From contig DASUUH010000137.1 in assembly GCA_036374175.1 (NCBI GenBank), positions 11,583 to 75,582 of the forward strand: a stretch of 64,000 nucleotides of DNA, in the 5' to 3' direction. The stretch is from JASLBX01 sp036374175. Lineage in GTDB: Bacteria; Actinomycetota; Actinomycetes; Jiangellales; Jiangellaceae. Of this stretch, positions 60,137 through 64,000 are shown piece after piece (positions within the stretch are counted from its first letter, which is position 1; each line of letters opens with the position of its first letter). The notes under the pieces were generated by a model. The model had not been told where the DNA came from and searched no databases. It was given only the letters and a program-made list of their open reading frames with translations. The position numbers and the translations under genes are program-made.

Positions 60137-61210
60137 GTGGCTCTCACCATCGGTATCGTCGGGCTGCCCAACGTGGGTAAGTCGACGCTGTTCAACGCAT
60201 TGACCAAGAACGACGTGCTGGCGGCGAACTATCCGTTCGCGACCATTGATCCGAACATCGGTGTGGTCGGAGTCCCTGAGCCGCGGCTGGCCACGCTGGC
60301 CGAGATGTTCGAATCCGCGCGCCAGGTTCCGGCCACAGTGAGCTTTGTCGACATCGCCGGCATCGTGAAGGGTGCCTCCGAAGGCGAGGGTCTGGGTAAC
60401 AAGTTTCTCGCCTACATCCGCGAGGCAGATGCGATCTGCCAGGTCATTCGTGTCTTCAACGACCCGGACGTGGTCCATTTCGAAGGCCGCGTCTCACCCA
60501 AGGGAGACCTCGAAACCATCAACACCGAGCTGATCCTGGCCGACCTGCAGACCGTCGAGCGGGCGCTTCCGCGACTCCAGAAGGAGGCCCGGCTCGTCAA
60601 AGGCAAGCAGGCCGTTGTGGCGGCGATCGAAGAGGCCAAGATGGTGCTCGAGGAAGGGCGGACCGTCTTCGCCGCAGGCCTCGACCGCGAGCCGCTGCGA
60701 GAGTTGCACCTGCTGACGGCAAAGCCGTTCCTCTATGTGTTCAATATGGACGAGGAGGAGTTGGGCGACGAGGCGCTCAAAGCCGACCTGCGGTCTCTTA
60801 TCGAACCGGCCGAGGCGATCTTCCTGGATGCCAAGATCGAGGCCGAACTCGCCGAACTCGATGACGCCGACGCGCTGGAACTGCTCCAGTCCATGGGTCA
60901 GGAAGAGCCGGGCCTGCACATGCTCGCCCGCGTCGGCTTCGACACGCTCGGCCTGCAGACCTTTCTGACCGCCGGACCGAAAGAGGCGCGTGCGTGGGAG
61001 ATTCGGAAGGGTGCCACGGCCCCCGAAGCCGCCGGTGTCATCCACACGGATTTCCAGCGCGGCTTCATCAAAGCGGAGATCGTTTCGTACGACGATCTGG
61101 TCGCCGCCGGATCGATGGCGGAGGCGAAGGCGCGTGGCCTGGTGCGCATGGAAGGCAAGGACTACGTCATGCGGGACGGCGACGTGGTCGAGTTCCGGTT
61201 TAACGTGTGA
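60137..61210 (+). CDS. ychF: Redox-regulated ATPase YchF (Obg-like P-loop protein)
   Basis: This 357-aa protein belongs to the Obg/YchF P-loop family but binds ATP: the G4 motif reads NMDE rather than NKxD. G1 is GLPNVGKST, and G3 is VDIAG. A helical arm (about 115-195) and a C-terminal TGS domain (about 270-355) complete it. YchF associates with ribosomes and affects oxidative stress responses. The GTG at 60137 gives the usual MALTIGIVG start. It matches Rv1112 in position after ispH. Confidence 0.95.
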   Translation: MALTIGIVGLPNVGKSTLFNALTKNDVLAANYPFATIDPNIGVVGVPEPRLATLAEMFESARQVPATVSFVDIAGIVKGASEGEGLGNKFLAYIREADAICQVIRVFNDPDVVHFEGRVSPKGDLETINTELILADLQTVERALPRLQKEARLVKGKQAVVAAIEEAKMVLEEGRTVFAAGLDREPLRELHLLTAKPFLYVFNMDEEELGDEALKADLRSLIEPAEAIFLDAKIEAELAELDDADALELLQSMGQEEPGLHMLARVGFDTLGLQTFLTAGPKEARAWEIRKGATAPEAAGVIHTDFQRGFIKAEIVSYDDLVAAGSMAEAKARGLVRMEGKDYVMRDGDVVEFRFNV

Positions 61211-61325
61211 TTCGGCGCTTTTGCGCAGTTCAGAGCTGGTCTAGGGGCTGGTAGTCCGGGATCGCGCAGCGTCTTGCGCCACCAGTAGCCGACGGTGTTC
61301 TGGTGCGGAGTAACACCACCCCACC

Positions 61326-61358
61326 GGGCGTGACCCCGCTAACCTTGGCGTCACGCCC
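61326..61358 (+). terminator. Hairpin after ychF
   Basis: GGGCGTGAC (61326-61334) and GTCACGCCC (61350-61358) form a perfect 9-bp stem with a 15-nt loop, 115 bp beyond the ychF stop. It lacks a strong U-tract. The 61211-61447 gap holds no other recognisable feature. Confidence 0.45.
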
Positions 61359-61447
61359 TTGACCAGCGCGAGCCGGCTCACCAGGGTGTCCTTCTGCAAG
61401 CCATTCTGAACGGGCACAAGTGTCGGCATCTGACGCAGGGAGGCGAG

Positions 61448-62119
61448 ATGAGCTCCTTCACGGAGACGATTGACATTCTGGAAGACGAGCTGACGAAGAT
61501 CGAGAAGGTCTTTCGCGGACTGACCGAAGAGCAATGGCGACTACCTACCAATCTGAGTCCACTCGACCCGAACTCACCACACTGGACGCTCTTCGAGCTC
61601 GCGGGTCACTTCGACATCTCGATCGGACTGACTCGGATGCTGATCGCCGATCCGCAAGATGGCCAGCCGGGCCGCGACCGGGCCAGCTTCTTCATCTTCC
61701 CGCGCTCGGAGGTTGCTCCCGTGGTCTACGACTACGCGTACCAAATGGTGGCCGGAAAGACCCCCGCCGACATGCCCGACGTCCTTCAGGAGACATTCGC
61801 CGCAACCATTCGAGAGGCGCGCGCCACACCGCCTGAAACGATCGGTCCCGGCTACTACGCCCTTATGCGCCTCGACGAGTTCGTCGCCAGTCGCATCGTC
61901 GAGGCTGTGGTACACGGCATCGACCTCACCGACCCACTGGAACGTGAATGCATCGCTAGCGCCGACGCGATCGACGTCAGCGCTCGGATTCTCGACGACC
62001 TGCTGGCCCGCAAGACTGTTGCCGGGCGGCCTACCGACCTAGTAGACGACCTGGCATGGATTCGAGCCGCGTCCGGCCGCACCGAACATCATGACCCACG
62101 CTTGCCGCTGATCGGTTAG
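61448..62119 (+). CDS. Maleylpyruvate isomerase (mycothiol-type) N-terminal domain protein
   Basis: This 223-aa protein has the four-helix DinB/MDMPI fold. It has TETIDILEDELTKIEKVFRGLTEEQW at the start (two helices, positions about 4-30), ELAGHFDIS with a potential metal-binding His, and EAVVHGIDL with another. Mycothiol-dependent maleylpyruvate isomerases and related transferases use this fold, in line with the mca gene in the window. The real substrate is unknown. The ATG follows GGAGGCGAG. Confidence 0.8.
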   Translation: MSSFTETIDILEDELTKIEKVFRGLTEEQWRLPTNLSPLDPNSPHWTLFELAGHFDISIGLTRMLIADPQDGQPGRDRASFFIFPRSEVAPVVYDYAYQMVAGKTPADMPDVLQETFAATIREARATPPETIGPGYYALMRLDEFVASRIVEAVVHGIDLTDPLERECIASADAIDVSARILDDLLARKTVAGRPTDLVDDLAWIRAASGRTEHHDPRLPLIG

Positions 62120-62393
62120 GAGGACCCCCTTGTCCGTCACCTTCCTGCCCTGGCAGGCAGTCGATCAAGGCCTTCCTAGCGACGAGAGCACTCACTTGGG
62201 ACACCTGCCCCGGACTGGCGGTGAGGTCGTTGCCGCAGAGCGCCATACAGGCCGAGACGTCGAAGAGAAGCCAGCAACGGAGCTCGACCGCTCTTGACTT
62301 GGGAGTCGTTGCGTCAAGTCCAGGTGCGGCATGGTCGGACGTTGCGTGTGAACCGACTCGGGGTCATGTGCCGATGTCCGCGGCCGTGTTGGT

Positions 62394-62822
62394 TCAGACT
62401 CGCTCGATTCGGACTTCGCCGTGGAGTCGCTGGGCGAGCTTGCGCATGTCGTCGATGTCGGATGACAGGATCACCACAGGTTTGGCAGCCGCCTCGGCGG
62501 CTTGGCCGACGGTGGCGTCAACGACCGACACACCGGTTGCGGCACGGAGTTGCTCGGCCCGGTTGGCGGCCTCCCCGCTGAGTGGGACGTCGCGAGCACC
62601 GGACACGCGGTTGACGATCGCCGCCTTCGGATCGGTGCGGTCCCAGCCGGCTTCGATGCGCACCGCTACGGGAACGAGGACCCGACGCGACGGGTTGCGG
62701 GCACGCCGTTGCGCAGCGCCCTCCAGGTAGGCCAACAGTGCACGATGTTTGCGGTGACCGACATCGGTTAGCGCGTTGACCGCCTCGCTGTCCAGAATGA
62801 TGGTGGCGGCGGGCTCGGACAT
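62394..62822 (-). CDS. PIN-domain toxin, VapC-like
   Basis: This 142-aa protein starts with ATIILDSEAVNAL (first acidic residue of the PIN active site), has Glu in RIEAGW, VVDATVGQA (third) and ILSSDIDDM (fourth). PIN toxins cleave tRNA or rRNA. Its start overlaps the stop of the upstream antitoxin gene (TAATG), so it is co-translated. It lies near mobile elements. The 62120-62393 interval before it has no recognised gene. Confidence 0.78.
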   Translation of the reverse strand: MSEPAATIILDSEAVNALTDVGHRKHRALLAYLEGAAQRRARNPSRRVLVPVAVRIEAGWDRTDPKAAIVNRVSGARDVPLSGEAANRAEQLRAATGVSVVDATVGQAAEAAAKPVVILSSDIDDMRKLAQRLHGEVRIERV

Positions 62823-63238
62823 TAGGCGGCCGCCTGGTGCGCCTTTAGCGCGGTGGCGTAGGTGAGGACGTCATCGGCGGTCGCGTCCGGCCGCACCGCG
62901 GTCAGCTCGGCCGCCGCCTGCTCGATCAGCTCGGGGCGCTCGGCAAGGTCGCTTGTGTCCATCCGGGCCAGCGCGAGCGCGACCTGTGCCACATTCGGGC
63001 GCACCTCGGGGTGGTCGGCATAGTGGGCGTCGAGCCCGGCCCGGTGCGCGATCGCCTCGACGCGGTCGCGTGCGCCCTGCACGACCAACTCGTTCCATGA
63101 CGAGATTAAACCCGCCCGCTGCAGGACTGTAGCGGCGTGTCGCAACCCGTCAGGCACCCGGACCGAGGTCACCACCGACTCCCCCGATGCATCCAGCTGA
63201 TCTAGCGCCCGGGCAACCTCGCCCGCGTCGAAGGTCAT
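62822..63238 (-). CDS. Probable antitoxin of the PIN module
   Basis: This 138-aa protein begins with a segment of the ribbon-helix-helix type (SVVTSVRVPDGLRHAATVLQRAG as positions about 20-42) and has a long helical, acidic C-terminus suited to toxin binding. Its stop shares bases with the toxin start. The ATG at 63238 is chosen for GGGGG about 6 bp upstream; ATG 63250 is an alternative. An inverted repeat upstream would be the autoregulatory site. Confidence 0.65.
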   Translation of the reverse strand: MTFDAGEVARALDQLDASGESVVTSVRVPDGLRHAATVLQRAGLISSWNELVVQGARDRVEAIAHRAGLDAHYADHPEVRPNVAQVALALARMDTSDLAERPELIEQAAAELTAVRPDATADDVLTYATALKAHQAAA

Positions 63239-63265
63239 GCCAACCCCCATCAACTCGAAGTGGCT

Positions 63266-63284
63266 GTAGTACGAATGATACTAC
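63266..63284. promoter_or_regulatory. Inverted repeat upstream of the antitoxin gene
   Basis: GTAGTA (63266-63271) and TACTAC (63279-63284) are separated by 7 bp, 28 bp before the antitoxin start. The AT-rich sequence could include the -10 region (TAGTAT on the minus strand). The rest of the gap to 63535 shows nothing recognisable. Confidence 0.5.
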
Positions 63285-63535
63285 GCACTTCGGCGGTGCT
63301 CAACGGGGCGCTCCAAGCCCACTCCCGTGCCGCTGTGATCGGCCGACCCGCGTACGACGCCACACGACCGACCCGCGGCATAGAAACACGTTTGCGCCTA
63401 CGTACTCGGCTTCCTAGCCGTCGCGCTGTCCTGACCCACACCGACCCCTTGAAGCAGCGACGTACCAGCCCGCACTGTCATCGGCACGACTGCGCGGGAG
63501 TGTCCGATCAACGGTGGATCTGGATCTTGGCATGG

Positions 63536-63811
63536 TTAGTTACCGGTTGGTGTGATGCGGCCTTCGAACGTGATCGCAAACGCGTTTTGGGGCCGGCTTC
63601 CACCTGGTGGCCCATCGTGCCCTGCCGCGCCCGGTGGGGTCCAGTGATCGGGTCACCAGATACTGGCACTTGAGCGCGGCCATTTCGGTGGGGAAGTGCC
63701 CGCGGGCCCGCACCGCCCGCCGGTAGCGGGCGTTCAGGCTTTCGATGGCGTTGGTGCTGAAGATGACCCGGCGGATCTCGGTGTCGTAGAGCCTGTTGCA
63801 GAATCGCGTGT
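63536..63811 (-). pseudogene. 3' remnant of an IS256-family transposase
   Basis: Translation of the minus strand gives DTEIRRVIFSTNAIESLN, ARYRRAVRARGHFPTEMAALK, YLVTRSLD, PTGRGRARWATRWKPA and, after a one-base frame change near 63590, NAFAITFEGRITPTGN then TAA. This is the C-terminal part of an IS256-type transposase with the catalytic Glu in NAIESLN. The N-terminal half is missing; it is cut off near 63811, close to the start of another element. Confidence 0.85.
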
Positions 63812-63853
63812 CGTGGCGCCTGACGGCGTGTCCGGGTTCGCGATCATGGGGCT

Positions 63854-64000
63854 GTGGCTAAGTCGTACCGTCCCGTGTTGCGTGATCAGCCGATGTTATT
63901 GCCGGTGGACATGCGTGAGTGGCTTCCCCCGGATCACCTGGTGTGGTTCTTGGTCGAGATCGTCGACGCGCTTGACACCTCGGCGTTGGGGCGGACCCGG
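63854..64000 (+). mobile_element. IS1182-family transposase, 5' part
   Basis: A GTG-start frame (SYRPVLRDQPMLLPVDMREW, then LPPDHLVWFLVEIVDALDTSALG) runs off the window. It matches the N-terminal DUF772-type domain of IS1182-family (IS5/IS1182-like) transposases. The left end of the element should lie between about 63811 and 63853, directly beside the IS256 remnant. Confidence 0.8.

Noticed and set aside
62120..62393. Gap between the maleylpyruvate isomerase-like gene and the PIN toxin
   Set aside because: Frames here are short and lack start signals; nothing recognisable was found.
63260..63673. 137-aa plus-strand frame
   Set aside because: It crosses the toxin-antitoxin promoter and runs antisense into the IS256 remnant; its composition is arginine- and threonine-rich, as in shadow frames.

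Overview
The window is high-GC DNA from an actinomycete. Support comes from mycothiol metabolism (mca, plus a mycothiol-type maleylpyruvate isomerase domain), an F420-dependent LLM oxidoreductase, a DUF397/XRE-DUF5753 pair, a SARP-type regulator, frequent GTG starts and leaderless-looking genes. Much of the gene order matches, from memory, the Mycobacterium tuberculosis segment Rv1075c-Rv1112: SGNH hydrolase, cbs, metB, greA, DUF4307, mca, small membrane protein, DUF255 protein, hemolysin III, short-chain Z-isoprenyl synthase, phoH2, fumC, xseB/xseA, ispH, ychF. The genus cannot be fixed from the sequence.

Layout. 1-12 kb: truncated endonuclease/exonuclease/phosphatase, EamA exporter, Ca/Na-type antiporter, DUF3592 protein, lipoprotein class B PBP, dinB with a perfect LexA box over its start codon, YccA/Bax-inhibitor-like protein, DUF4287, SGNH hydrolase, secreted LVIVD-repeat protein. 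12-19 kb: sulfur amino acid genes (cbs, msrA, an ASCH-cystathionine gamma-synthase fusion), a divergent MocR/YczE pair and an LLM oxidoreductase. 19-28 kb: MarR-MFS drug-efflux operon, SARP/NB-ARC regulator, methyltransferase, threonine ammonia-lyase, DUF2089 pair. 28-37 kb: DrrAB-type exporter, then the conserved greA-to-uppS block. 37-45 kb: DUF397/XRE/methyltransferase cluster with duplicated palindromic control modules, a heterodimeric ABC exporter, and phoH2 behind a long GC-rich leader. 45.1-49.5 kb: an accessory cassette of small membrane proteins, tiny ORFs, an XRE-type regulator, a glycosyltransferase-like gene and its decayed tandem duplicate. 49.5-61 kb: conserved genes again, with modABC inserted. 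62.3-64 kb: PIN toxin/antitoxin pair, an IS256-type remnant and the start of an IS1182-type transposase.

Two features stand out beyond ordinary annotation. First, an interspersed repeat family: two 216-bp arrays, each three 62-bp units plus one inverted 30-bp half unit, fill the cbs-msrA and methyltransferase-ilvA gaps, and a truncated copy follows the ABC exporter. Two of the three supply the stop codon of the preceding gene. Second, the 45-49 kb cassette, in which divergent transcription units share related palindromes and the regulator overlaps a glycosyltransferase-like gene. No rRNA, tRNA or CRISPR array was seen.
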